Part shown: in pieces, positions 1-7,902 of the stretch
Numbering within the stretch: the stretch's first letter is position 1
How the letters are laid out: each line of letters begins with the position of its first letter
NCBI GenBank assembly: GCA_964614415.1
Contig: CAZTLE010000030.1
Span: forward strand, 1 to 27,601
DNA length: 27,601 nt
Source: CAZTLE01 sp964614415
GTDB lineage: Bacteria; Bacteroidota; Bacteroidia; Flavobacteriales; Flavobacteriaceae
Direction of reading: 5' to 3'
Made by a program: the position numbers and the translations under genes
The notes under the pieces: generated by a model
Databases searched by the model: none
Told to the model about the DNA's origin: nothing
What the model saw: only the letters and a program-made list of their open reading frames with translations

Positions 1-12
1 AATGTATTAATT

Positions 13-53
13 AATCAATTGAATCATCGCCTTATTTTCAAATCAAAAAAAGG
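13..53. repeat. Fragment of dispersed AT-rich 16-bp repeat
   Basis: This stretch upstream of the ferritin gene carries CAATTGAATCATC and then ATTTTCAAATCA. Both match the units of the better-preserved array at 679-742 (unit form AATCATTTTCAAATCA). It looks like a decayed copy cut by the window edge. No gene is visible in 1-119. Confidence 0.4.
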
Positions 54-78
54 TATTAGAAATGGTCACGGTGGTTTG

Positions 79-86
79 TATCTTTG
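79..86 (+). promoter_or_regulatory. Ferritin promoter, -7 box TATCTTTG
   Basis: TATCTTTG is a perfect match to the Bacteroidota -7 consensus TAnnTTTG. It lies 33 bp before the ferritin ATG, which would give a leader of roughly 25-28 nt. No good TTTG/TTG is seen at the expected -33 position. Confidence 0.55.
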
Positions 87-119
87 TATTAAAATTGTGA
101 ATTTCCAAAAACGGACGAT

Positions 120-620
120 ATGAATGCATCTATTGAAAAGTTGCTGAATGATCAGATAAAATACGAAGCCCAGGCCTCAATGCAGTATTTGGCAATGGCC
201 TCCTGGGCAGATGCCAAGGGCTTCAGTGGTGTTGCTAATTTCTTCTACAGTCAGTCGGAAGAAGAACGATTGCATATGATCAAGCTGGTTAAGTTTGTCA
301 ATGAAAGGGGTGGAAGTGTGATCGTTCCTTCATTAGATCAGCCGACAGACTCTTTTGAGTCACTTCCTGCATTGTTTGAGACTTTTTTGAACAGTGAGGT
401 TTTTGTAACGGAGCAAATCAATGCCATTATCTTCGAATGCCTTGATAAGAAGGACTATAACGTGCACAATTTTATGCAGTGGTATGTTACGGAACAGCTG
501 GAAGAAGAGGCTACTGCGCGCACCCTATTGGATAAGCTGAATATCATTGGTGACGATAAGTCCGGCTACTACCTGTTCGACAGAGATATCGAGACTCTTA
601 TCGAGTCTGAAGGGGCGTAG
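120..620 (+). CDS. Ferritin, non-haem iron storage protein
   Basis: 166 residues, the usual length of a bacterial ferritin. The protein oxidises Fe(II) at a di-iron centre and stores ferric iron inside a 24-subunit cytoplasmic shell. The ferroxidase ligands can be read in order: Glu16 (in YEAQASMQYL), Glu49 and His52 (in SEEERLHMIK), Glu93, and Gln126 with the following glutamates (TEQLEEE). It lacks the haem-ligand methionine pattern of bacterioferritin, so ferritin (FtnA type) is preferred. It has its own promoter at 79-86 and is monocistronic; the next gene converges on it. An inverted repeat follows immediately and may serve as its 3' end. Confidence 0.96.
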   Translation: MNASIEKLLNDQIKYEAQASMQYLAMASWADAKGFSGVANFFYSQSEEERLHMIKLVKFVNERGGSVIVPSLDQPTDSFESLPALFETFLNSEVFVTEQINAIIFECLDKKDYNVHNFMQWYVTEQLEEEATARTLLDKLNIIGDDKSGYYLFDRDIETLIESEGA

Positions 621-633
621 ACGGGAGTTTTTT

Positions 634-742
634 GATTTGAAAATGAGATGATGTTTCGATTGACTAATTATTGAATCGAATCATCCCCAAATCGGAACAT
701 CTTCAAATTGAGACATCTCCAAATTGAATCATTTTCAAATCA
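634..742. repeat. Inverted repeat enclosing four 16-bp tandem units
   Basis: The outer arms 634-646 (GATTTGAAAATGA) and 729-741 (TCATTTTCAAATC) are perfect 13-bp inverted repeats. Inside, 679-694, 695-710, 711-726 and 727-742 are four directly repeated 16-bp units with no indels, of general form (A/G)AxCATCTxCAAATTG. A nested stem is possible between 648-660 and 673-684. The element fills the gap between two convergent genes and its right arm ends at the stop codon of the gene at 743. It may form the shared 3' hairpin of both transcripts. Confidence 0.7.
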
Positions 743-1258
743 CTACGGTTGTTTGGATCGTGCCTGCAACCCTCTATTGATGACGGCTTTGATCTTACTG
801 TAGTTAAAGGAAGTAGCGAAGGAGTTGCTGCTAATGAGGTAGAGCTTATCGCCCGACTGCCACCACGTCATACCGCCTTCACTTACGCAGAACTGCACGT
901 ACCGCGGTGAGGGACTATTTAGCTGATTCACAAAGGAACTGGCTTGTTTTACAGAAGGTAAGGTCCATTCCTGGAAGGTGATCGGATCGGAACCGGACCT
1001 GGTAAGTTCGGCGATCTTTACTTCACGGATCGTACTGAACGGAAGCTCATTCAGGCCACTCAGTCCTTCGAACCCGGCGCACTGCTTAAATGCGTTGATC
1101 AGCGTCGCCTCAGGACGTTCTCTCACTTCCAGCTTTTTGTCGCTATTGTACGTGTATTCCATCTCATCACCCAGGGCGGTCACGGCGTCTTCGAATGGAC
1201 TTTGTGTCCAACCCCACTGGAATGTAAGAAGTGCGGCAAGGAGGAGTACTTTTTTCAT
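743..1258 (-). CDS. Secreted protein of unknown function
   Basis: 171 residues. Residues 1-18 form a signal peptide (MKKVLLLAALLTFQWGWTQ, cleavage after TQ), so the mature protein is periplasmic or exported. The rest is a soluble mixed alpha/beta domain with two cysteines and a WW pair (GGMTWWQSGDKLYLIS). I do not recognise a family. The gene stands alone, convergent with ferritin and downstream of the large helical protein gene on the same strand, 71 bp away. A -7-like TATCTTTA (1300-1307) lies 42 bp upstream of the ATG, so it probably has its own promoter. Confidence 0.75.
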   Translation of the reverse strand: MKKVLLLAALLTFQWGWTQSPFEDAVTALGDEMEYTYNSDKKLEVRERPEATLINAFKQCAGFEGLSGLNELPFSTIREVKIAELTRSGSDPITFQEWTLPSVKQASSFVNQLNSPSPRYVQFCVSEGGMTWWQSGDKLYLISSNSFATSFNYSKIKAVINRGLQARSKQP

Positions 1259-1299
1259 AGCTGTATTTGCATCAATAACCGTTCCGATTATTGCTCTAT

Positions 1300-1307
1300 T
1301 AAAGATA
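1300..1307 (-). promoter_or_regulatory. Possible -7 box TATCTTTA
   Basis: On the minus strand this reads TATCTTTA, one mismatch from TAnnTTTG, 42 bp before the start of the secreted protein gene ending at 743. No convincing -33 element is seen. Confidence 0.3.
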
Positions 1308-1329
1308 CTGATTTTTAGTTACTTAAATG

Positions 1330-2787
1330 TTAAGAAACCAATTTTAACGTTACTTCGTACAACGGTTTTTGCTGCATTTTGGCTTTTAACCAGGCATAAA
1401 AGCTCATTACAAAGATGTCTTCCTTGTCCGATCCGCGCCATTCAAAAGTAGCTTCCACGCGCTCTTCAAATTCAGGAGTAATGACCTGTTTGGGCCCCTC
1501 ATAATAGTGTTCCACCAATTGCAGGAACTGTATCACACGGTGCTCATCAGCTGCTTTAAGTTGTTTTCCGAACCGTCGTTTGAACGATTGCAGACGGTTC
1601 AGGAAAAGGTCCAGTTTGTCGAGTTCAATGAGTAGTAGCATTTCGATTATGTTCTTTTTTAGCACCCAGATCCATCCTGCTTTCTTTTCATACCATCCGT
1701 CGCTGTGTTGGAATTCCCGCAAGGCATGGTAGGCACGTTCATGCTCGTTGGTAAGGAACAGACAGGTAGTAAGGAGTAATTGGGTGTAGATGGATGGTTG
1801 ATCCAGGGACTCGAGCCGCTTAATGGCGGATGCCGCGTTACCGGTATACGTCTCGTTGAGTGCTTTGATAATGATCAGTTTTTCGGAAAACCGGTTGTGT
1901 AGTGTCCGGTTCTTCCCCAGCATCACATCTTCCATGGTGTTTGCAAGTTGCATGGAGCGGGCGAAATCCTTTCTCCTGAAATACATAAGCGCCATAAGGT
2001 GAAGTATCTCGAGGTAGTAAAAAAGATGTTTCCGCGCCTGACCCTCTTTTTCCCGGACTACGGCATACAATTGTTCCATGACCGGAGCGATGAGGAAATA
2101 ATCACTTTCTTCGGTGGCAGCGGCTACACATATGGTCATAAGTTGGTGTAACGCTTTGAAGGTGAGGCTGGTGTCGATTTGAATATCGAAGGAAGTGAAG
2201 GTATCGATGATGATCTCGGAAACAGACTCGCCACCGGGAGACTTCAGTTTTTGTTTTATTTGAGCATAGGCCTGATTCAACCGGAATTCTGCCTGAAAGG
2301 ATTCCATGTTTTGATCGGACTTTGCAGTTAGCTCCTCTAGGTCTAAGGCGGGATTCAAATGGGCAAACTGAATGTTTGTATGGTAGATCTCATTTAGGAT
2401 GGGGTATAGGTCGTGATCGGTCGCCTTTCGCTCGGCGCGTTTCAGTAATTTGAAACCCAACGATGGTTTTTTGTGTTCAAAGAATATACGCGCTGCCAGG
2501 AGGAGTTTCAATATCTCCAGTTCTTCGGAACTTTCTTCTTCAAAATTCCGGGTGGCGATAAAATCGATCATGCGATCCTGCAGGCGTTTGCACAAGGCGT
2601 GATACGCATTTCTGGAGCCAGGGCCGTAGAGGGATTCGCCCAGACCTTGTGTTTGCCCCTGATCAATGAGTTTGAACAAGGCTATGTTCTTCACATCGGT
2701 CCGCCGATTGTCCTTGCCTAGTTTTTGAAGAAATTCCCGCTTGTCTTCTTCAGAAAAAACATCCATTATTTGTAAAATCGTCTTCAT
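1330..2787 (-). CDS. Large helical protein of unknown function
   Basis: 485 residues, with no signal peptide or membrane segment, so probably cytoplasmic. The sequence is almost wholly amphipathic helix with recurring alanine, leucine and tyrosine spacing (for example ILHLMALMYFRRKDFARSMQ and CLFLTNEHERAYHALREF), which suggests a TPR-like or other alpha-solenoid fold used for protein-protein contacts. I see no catalytic motif. The first residues (MKTILQIMDVFSEEDKREFL) resemble a short helical cap. It is divergent from the YiaA/B-DUF2157 operon, with about 160 bp of very AT-rich DNA between them. Its function is not known to me. Confidence 0.8.
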   Translation of the reverse strand: MKTILQIMDVFSEEDKREFLQKLGKDNRRTDVKNIALFKLIDQGQTQGLGESLYGPGSRNAYHALCKRLQDRMIDFIATRNFEEESSEELEILKLLLAARIFFEHKKPSLGFKLLKRAERKATDHDLYPILNEIYHTNIQFAHLNPALDLEELTAKSDQNMESFQAEFRLNQAYAQIKQKLKSPGGESVSEIIIDTFTSFDIQIDTSLTFKALHQLMTICVAAATEESDYFLIAPVMEQLYAVVREKEGQARKHLFYYLEILHLMALMYFRRKDFARSMQLANTMEDVMLGKNRTLHNRFSEKLIIIKALNETYTGNAASAIKRLESLDQPSIYTQLLLTTCLFLTNEHERAYHALREFQHSDGWYEKKAGWIWVLKKNIIEMLLLIELDKLDLFLNRLQSFKRRFGKQLKAADEHRVIQFLQLVEHYYEGPKQVITPEFEERVEATFEWRGSDKEDIFVMSFYAWLKAKMQQKPLYEVTLKLVS

Positions 2788-2884
2788 TTAATCATAAGTT
2801 AAAAGGGCTAATAAATCCTAATAAATAATAAAAATAACAAATAATTAATAAAAATAAATCGTAAGTTTTTTTGAAAAATTGGAT

Positions 2885-2914
2885 TTTGATCGTCATCCAA
2901 CCTGCACACATTTG
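2885..2914 (+). promoter_or_regulatory. Promoter of the YiaA/B-DUF2157 operon
   Basis: TTTG at 2885-2888 is followed by an 18-bp spacer and CACATTTG at 2907-2914. The -33 box is perfect and the -7 box keeps TTTG but has CA in place of TA. The start codon lies 32 bp downstream. The DNA before it (2800-2870) is nearly pure A/T and may act as an UP-type element. Confidence 0.5.
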
Positions 2915-2946
2915 TACCGTAACAACAACATCAAAGTTTTTCAATT

Positions 2947-3423
2947 ATGGAAAATCAAATGGACATGGAAAAGAAAGCGATCAAGGATCCTTTCACTTCC
3001 GAAAAGAAATCTAAGAATGAATTTGATTGCAAACCTACGGCGGCTTTCATATCTGCCGCCTGGACGGCATTGTTCATCGGCATGGTCTCCTATTGTGTAG
3101 GCTTGTGGAATTCCGGCCTATGGCTCAATGAGAAGGGGTATTATTTCACCTTGTTGCTCTTTGGGCTTTTCTCGGTGGTTTCCGTACAAAAAAGCGTACG
3201 CGATCGCCAGGAAGGTATCCCGGTAACGGAAGCCTATTACGGGATTAGCTGGTTTACGACCATTGCATCCATTCTGTTGCTGATCATCGGCCTTTGGAAT
3301 GCAGATATGGAACTCAGCGAAAAGGGCTTTTACGGTATGGCATTCACCTTAAGTTTGTTTGCTGCCGTGACGGTTCAGAAGAACACCCGTGATGTGAAGT
3401 GGCATGAAAGCAAGGCAGACTAG
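2947..3423 (+). CDS. YiaA/YiaB-like inner membrane protein
   Basis: 158 residues. After a hydrophilic cytoplasmic head of about 35 residues there are four hydrophobic segments arranged as two copies of a two-helix unit: AFISAAWTALFIGMVSYCVGLWN with YYFTLLLFGLFSVVSVQKSVRD, then the parallel YYGISWFTTIASILLLIIGLWN with FYGMAFTLSLFAAVTVQKNTRD. The two halves align with each other; each contains GLWN, an E-K-G-(Y/F)-Y loop and a closing VQK-(S/N)-(V/T)-RD. This is the YiaA/B two-helix domain. Its role is unknown, though the family is often linked to stress. It is the first gene of an operon and the next gene starts 28 bp on. Confidence 0.85.
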   Translation: MENQMDMEKKAIKDPFTSEKKSKNEFDCKPTAAFISAAWTALFIGMVSYCVGLWNSGLWLNEKGYYFTLLLFGLFSVVSVQKSVRDRQEGIPVTEAYYGISWFTTIASILLLIIGLWNADMELSEKGFYGMAFTLSLFAAVTVQKNTRDVKWHESKAD

Positions 3424-3451
3424 GCCATTGTGAAACTAAAGTGAACATGTC

Positions 3452-4735
3452 ATGGGAAATCGATTGCAACATGAATTGTCGGAGTTGGTACACGAGAAGG
3501 TGATCTCATCTGAAGTGGCCAATGATATTTCGAACTATTACTTGCTGAAGAAGGCAGGACAACCCAACCGGTTATTTACGGTATTTGGGATTCTGGGAGC
3601 GCTTCTGGCCGGATTGGGGATTCTCCTGATCATAGCACATAACTGGGATAATTTTTCGAGAACGGTTAAGACGATATGGGCATTTACTCCACTGCTACTG
3701 GGTCAAGGTATTGCTGGCTTTGTACTGTGGAAAAAGAAGGGGGCCGCTTGGAGGGAGGCAGCGGCCACCTTTATGTTCTTTGCCGTGGGTGCCTGCATTG
3801 CACTGGTGAGCCAGATATACAATATTCCCGGGGAACTGGAGAGTTTCTTATGGATTTGGATCGTTCTTACGGCGCCCGTATTCTATATCCTAAGGTCACA
3901 TGCCGGGGCCATATTGCACCTGGTATTCAGCACGTATTACGCTTGTGCACTGGGTTATTTTGAACCGGGCGCACCCTGGTGGTACCTGGCCATGCTCGCA
4001 TGGGTAGTTCCCCATTTCGTAAGGATTCTTTCAGATCAGAAGGAAAATGTTATGGCCTGGATATTCAGTTGGTTGATACCTGCGAGTATGGTCATTGTAC
4101 TCGGAGCCTTTTTGCAAAAAGACATGGGGCTGGCGGTTATCATGTATTTGTCTCTGTTTACGCTTATGTATAATGTGGGACGTACCTTCATCGCTTCGGA
4201 AGGACGCATGGAGGCCAATGGCTTTTCCGTTGTAGGATCAGCGGGAATTGTTTTCACATTGTTGGCCGTCAGTTTCAAGGCGATGTGGCAGGAGATGGAT
4301 GGTGATCTGGGAAGCGGACGCGATTTGTGGATAGCCGGAGTCCTGTTACTGGCAGTGGCGCTGGTATTAGGATACCAGGCTATTTCGAATAAACTAAAGG
4401 CATTTGATCCGTTTCAGTATGCAGTTCTGTTCTTTGTCCCCATTTTCCTTTTGCGAAATAACGGATTTGAACTGCCGATGGCTCTTACCAATGCATTGGT
4501 ATTTGTGCTGGGCCTCTATGCCATACGTTTAGGAGCGAAACGAGGCCGTTTTGGGTGGCTTAACTTCGGAATGCTCATAGTTACGGTGCTGATTGTTTGC
4601 CGCTTCTTTGATGTGAATATCCCATTCGTTCTTCGGGGGATCATCTTTCTGGTGCTTGGGGCCGGTTTCTTTGTAGCGAACTACCTGATGTACCAACGAT
4701 ATAAAACCGAGTTGAATCAAAAACCATCGTCATGA
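3452..4735 (+). CDS. DUF2157 domain membrane protein
   Basis: 427 residues. An N-terminal soluble stretch of about 45 residues (LSELVHEKVISSEVANDISNYY) leads into the DUF2157 signature LLAGLGILLIIAHNWDNF and then a chain of roughly ten or more hydrophobic helices to the C-terminus. It is a polytopic inner-membrane protein of unknown activity. In other bacteria DUF2157 genes usually sit beside DUF4401 and GDYXXLXY genes. Here the GDYXXLXY gene follows with a 4-bp ATGA stop/start overlap, so the two are translationally coupled. No separate DUF4401 gene is present; the length of this protein leaves room for a related membrane portion in its second half. Confidence 0.88.
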   Translation: MGNRLQHELSELVHEKVISSEVANDISNYYLLKKAGQPNRLFTVFGILGALLAGLGILLIIAHNWDNFSRTVKTIWAFTPLLLGQGIAGFVLWKKKGAAWREAAATFMFFAVGACIALVSQIYNIPGELESFLWIWIVLTAPVFYILRSHAGAILHLVFSTYYACALGYFEPGAPWWYLAMLAWVVPHFVRILSDQKENVMAWIFSWLIPASMVIVLGAFLQKDMGLAVIMYLSLFTLMYNVGRTFIASEGRMEANGFSVVGSAGIVFTLLAVSFKAMWQEMDGDLGSGRDLWIAGVLLLAVALVLGYQAISNKLKAFDPFQYAVLFFVPIFLLRNNGFELPMALTNALVFVLGLYAIRLGAKRGRFGWLNFGMLIVTVLIVCRFFDVNIPFVLRGIIFLVLGAGFFVANYLMYQRYKTELNQKPSS

Positions 4736-5286
4736 AACAGACAGCATATATAACGGTATTTTGCGTGATTGTTCTGGTACAGTGGGTTGTGCCGGGAAAC
4801 ATGATCTGGCAGGAAGAAAATACAATTCGTCATGGGAAGGCCTATAAATTTAGAACGGAGCCCATAGACCCTAATGACCCGTTTCGCGGAAAGTACATCG
4901 TACTCAATTTTGAAGTGAACTCATTTCAGGTCAACTGTCCGGACTGGACGGGAATCGAAGAGGTGTATGTATACATTGAGGAGGATGCAGAAGGATTTGC
5001 AAGGGCAACACATGTGAGTCCGAAGTTACTGGAGTCCGATCAGGATTATGTGATCGCTAATGTTTGGAGTTGCTATCACGGAGAACTGCGATTCGGATTT
5101 CCGTTCACAACCTATTACATGGAAGAGACTAAGGCCTATAAGGCCGAGTTGGCTGTGGGACAAGCCCAACGAGATACGTCGGGCCGAACGTGCTATGCAC
5201 TGGTCTATATAAGGGGGGAGAGGGCTGTGCTTCACGACGTTCTTATCGACGACGTATCTGTTAGGGAGTATGTTGAGGAACATTAA
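4732..5286 (+). CDS. GDYXXLXY domain protein
   Basis: 184 residues with one N-terminal membrane segment (ITVFCVIVLVQWVVPGNMIW), then an extracytoplasmic domain. The family signature appears as DPNDPFRGKYIVLNFE, where the usual GDY is GKY; the preceding PxDPxDxFRG block is fully kept. The C-terminal part has the alternating beta pattern of the family (RTCYALVYIRGERAVLHDVLIDD). Its activity is unknown and its presumed partner is the DUF2157 protein, whose stop codon overlaps its start. It ends the operon; its TAA lies inside the start of the terminator hairpin at 5285-5314. Confidence 0.85.
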   Translation: MKQTAYITVFCVIVLVQWVVPGNMIWQEENTIRHGKAYKFRTEPIDPNDPFRGKYIVLNFEVNSFQVNCPDWTGIEEVYVYIEEDAEGFARATHVSPKLLESDQDYVIANVWSCYHGELRFGFPFTTYYMEETKAYKAELAVGQAQRDTSGRTCYALVYIRGERAVLHDVLIDDVSVREYVEEH

Positions 5287-5314
5287 AACAAGGGGTATCC
5301 ATTCCTCTTGTTTT
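5285..5314. terminator. Hairpin terminator after the DUF2157 operon
   Basis: AAAACAAGGGG (5285-5295) pairs with CCTCTTGTTTT (5304-5314) across the 8-nt loop TATCCATT, with a single G-U wobble. The ends are A-rich and T-rich. It sits between convergent genes, so it may work in both directions. Confidence 0.7.
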
Positions 5315-5359
5315 GATGATTGTTGCGTGATTGGCTTCGTTTCGGCGGAGCCTTTCTTT

Positions 5360-5746
5360 TTATCCGAAATGGATGGTGCAGCTCTGGGAGGTGCCAAACC
5401 ATCGTACCCGGTGTTTGGATGCCGTCCGGTAGATGAAATCACGGATCATTCTGGGAATGAACGCCAGCAGCGCTGCCACTTTCTTCCACCTTGGGATCTT
5501 GGAAACCACACGTAAGAATCCATCGGAATGCGTATGCACACCCTGATCATCTAACAAGATCACTGTTTCCAATTGTGTCGTAGGAAATCCGTATTCTTTT
5601 AAAAGCATCTGTCCTCTTGGCGATTGAAAGGGTACAAATTGGAACAAATTTTTGGGAGCAAACTTCATAAGCCACCCTACAACTCCGTTGCACAAATTGC
5701 ACTCTCCGTCGAAAATGATAATGTCTTTGTTAGATGATAGTTCCAT
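5360..5746 (-). CDS. DCC-family thiol-disulfide oxidoreductase-like protein (DUF393)
   Basis: 128 residues, with no signal peptide. The family motif DGECNLCN gives the DxxCxxC dithiol at Cys16 and Cys19. Further family features are FVPFQSPRGQMLL in the middle and a positive helical region (IPRMIRDFIYRTASKHRVRWFG) near the end. The family has a thioredoxin-like fold and a predicted redox role in the cytoplasm; no substrate is known. It ends the minus-strand run and is separated by 115 bp from the YceI gene upstream, so it may be transcribed separately. It is convergent with the GDYXXLXY gene. Confidence 0.9.
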   Translation of the reverse strand: MELSSNKDIIIFDGECNLCNGVVGWLMKFAPKNLFQFVPFQSPRGQMLLKEYGFPTTQLETVILLDDQGVHTHSDGFLRVVSKIPRWKKVAALLAFIPRMIRDFIYRTASKHRVRWFGTSQSCTIHFG

Positions 5747-5861
5747 GATGCTGTGTATTAAATGGTTGTGAACAGCATAATGGTCGTAGCCAACAGCAAA
5801 TCATTTCACGAAGAATGAATTTTTTTGAAATCTTAACGAAAGTGGTTGGTGTACAGGGCGG

Positions 5862-6458
5862 TTACTCCTTCTGTTTTTTCTTTTTTGTCCAGAAGTCGAT
5901 CTCAACACCTATTTCTTCCCCAAGGAAGTTCGGCATGGAGGAATGTTTAAAGTCGGCACCAACCCCGTAATCAATCCTATTAAGGGTTAATCGGGAACGC
6001 ACACCATAGGTGTTTTCACTCGCTGCGCCGGTTATGGTAAAGGGAAATTCAATTTGATTGGTTACTCCATGCATAGTAAAATCTCCGTAGGCGATGAAAC
6101 TCGCTTCGTCCAGTTGTTCAATACGCTTGCTAACAAACGTGATCTCCGGATAGGTTTCCACGTCGAAGAAATCGGCTGTACGGAGGTGGTCGTCCCTGCC
6201 CGGAATACCGGTGTTGATGCTCGCCACTTGTATGGTTGCCGAAATGCTCGACTCGGCCCAGTTGTCATCAACCAGATCAATGTCAATCGTGTAGTCTGTA
6301 AAGGTTCCTGTAATGCGGGTAATTCCATTTGAAATAGGTACTGAGAACAGGATGGAGGAGTGGTTGGATTCTACACCTAGTTTTCTGGTTTCCTGGGCAG
6401 TGGTTATCCCGGAAGTGGCCAGTATAATTAATACGAGTACTGATCGGAAGACTTTCAT
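5862..6458 (-). CDS. YceI-family secreted lipid-binding protein
   Basis: 198 residues from the chosen ATG at 6458. A longer frame to 6500 would overlap the upstream gene and bury the signal peptide; the chosen start leaves a 4-bp gap and puts the signal peptide (MKVFRSVLVLIILATSGITTAQ) first. The mature part follows the YceI lipocalin-like barrel pattern: SNHSSILFSVPI, ITGTFTDYTIDIDL, NTGIPGRDDHLRTADFFDVETYPEITFVS, and GDFTMHGVTNQIEFPF. Family members bind polyisoprenoid or other long lipids in the periplasm. It is the third gene of an operon after DUF805 and the adenosine deaminase lipoprotein. Confidence 0.92.
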   Translation of the reverse strand: MKVFRSVLVLIILATSGITTAQETRKLGVESNHSSILFSVPISNGITRITGTFTDYTIDIDLVDDNWAESSISATIQVASINTGIPGRDDHLRTADFFDVETYPEITFVSKRIEQLDEASFIAYGDFTMHGVTNQIEFPFTITGAASENTYGVRSRLTLNRIDYGVGADFKHSSMPNFLGEEIGVEIDFWTKKKKQKE

Positions 6459-6462
6459 AACG

Positions 6463-7902
6463 TTAGTTTGAGGAAATGATGCTTTCCTCAAATATCGCAA
6501 ATCGGTCGTCCAAATCGGAGATAAGTGCTTGTTTTTCAGAATTATTTAAGAAAGAATACCGCAATGAGTTGTACACGATCTCTTTTACTTCGGAATAGGT
6601 GATGTCCGGAAGGTATTTTGTGAGCAGCATGTACTGATTGGTCAAATTGGTACGGAGCACACCTTCGTCGTCGGTCGATATAGAGAAGGGAACTCCATTG
6701 GATTTGTACAGCGAAATGGGATGATTTTCGGGGGTGCGTTCCAGGATGACTTCGTTGCTTTCCAGATTGATTTCTACTGAAATTCCATTGTCCTTCATGT
6801 ATTGCAGGATCTCCTCTTTGTCCGTTTCCGAAGCGATATCAACCCCGTGGCCAATTCGCTGGGCTCCTGCAATTTCAAGAGCTTCGTCGATGTGGTAAGT
6901 GAGATCTTCGGCATCTGCTTCCCCTTTTCCCAGGACCAATTCCCCGGAATGCAGTGTTACGTTGACCGAAGGGTGTTTTTCCTTCAGAAACTGAAACATA
7001 TACATGTGCAATGTGTAGTTGTCCAGGGCCGCGGGATTGTCTTCGGGGGCTACAAAGTTTACACCCACAATGTTTTCCGTCTTTTCGGCACCCATGAAGG
7101 CCAATAGCAGATGTCCAAAGGCTTTTGGAGGATCGTTGAGAATCCGGAGTCCATACCCCTGAAATTTCAGAGCTACCCCGTGTTTTTCAGTAGCATTGAA
7201 ATAGGAATCCATGGAATCGGCATAGACCTGTGCCCATTTTGCCATATTCCGTTCTTGCAAATAAGAATACCAGTGCTCCAAATTAAGTCGGACGGCGGCC
7301 GTAGTATCGATCAACCTGAATTCAAGACGTTCTGTTAACAGAGAAATGCTGTCTTCCACATTGGGTACTGTGATCGAGGTTTCGATATACGAGATATTAT
7401 CGGCTGCCGCTTTCTTGCACAGTTCGGAAAGCAGTTCTCCCTCATGTCCTTCGAAGGCAGGCATGAACTTAGGGAAGGTTCCGAAGAATTGATCGTGTCC
7501 GTTTCTACCGTGTTTTTTGTAATTCCGAACAGACCAGGCGTCTATTATGGAATCGCGTTCGGAAGGGAATTCAGACAACAAGTCATTGATTAAATAGGTA
7601 TTGGGGTTGTCGCTGGGGACTCTCGTTAATTGGTAGGTCTCTGTATCGATATACAAACTATCGGTCAGAGCTATTCTGATAAAACTTTCGGCCTGGGGAG
7701 ATCCGCTGGCGTGATGGTGAAGGTCTCCTCCCTTGGGCATGACCTCAAAGAAGCTATACAGGGCTTCCGGTTTTTGTTTTAGGGATTCAAAGTGATCGCT
7801 CACCGGATCGGGGCCAGTTTCTTTACAAGCAAAGAACAGAAGCGAGAATACAAAAAGCAGTATGGTTGAATTGATTCTCACTACGTTTTTAAAATTAATC
7901 AT
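6463..7902 (-). CDS. Adenosine deaminase-family lipoprotein
   Basis: 479 residues from the ATG at 7902. The upstream frame to 7947 was rejected because it buries the signal peptide. Residues 1-26 form a lipoprotein signal ending LLFFAC (lipid Cys26), so the enzyme is anchored outside the cytoplasm. All adenosine deaminase zinc and catalytic motifs are present: HxH at His62/His64 (DLHHHASGS), HSGE (the usual HAGE), RIGHG, and STDDEG near the C-terminus (the usual NTDDP). The expected reaction is hydrolytic deamination of adenosine or a related purine; the exact substrate is not certain. The start overlaps the DUF805 stop by 8 bp, and the YceI gene follows after 4 bp. Confidence 0.9.
   Translation of the reverse strand: MINFKNVVRINSTILLFVFSLLFFACKETGPDPVSDHFESLKQKPEALYSFFEVMPKGGDLHHHASGSPQAESFIRIALTDSLYIDTETYQLTRVPSDNPNTYLINDLLSEFPSERDSIIDAWSVRNYKKHGRNGHDQFFGTFPKFMPAFEGHEGELLSELCKKAAADNISYIETSITVPNVEDSISLLTERLEFRLIDTTAAVRLNLEHWYSYLQERNMAKWAQVYADSMDSYFNATEKHGVALKFQGYGLRILNDPPKAFGHLLLAFMGAEKTENIVGVNFVAPEDNPAALDNYTLHMYMFQFLKEKHPSVNVTLHSGELVLGKGEADAEDLTYHIDEALEIAGAQRIGHGVDIASETDKEEILQYMKDNGISVEINLESNEVILERTPENHPISLYKSNGVPFSISTDDEGVLRTNLTNQYMLLTKYLPDITYSEVKEIVYNSLRYSFLNNSEKQALISDLDDRFAIFEESIISSN

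Noticed and set aside
978..1451. 157-codon open frame on the plus strand
   Set aside because: It is antisense to the secreted protein gene and to the end of the helical protein gene; low-complexity Ser/Leu-rich translation with no family resemblance.
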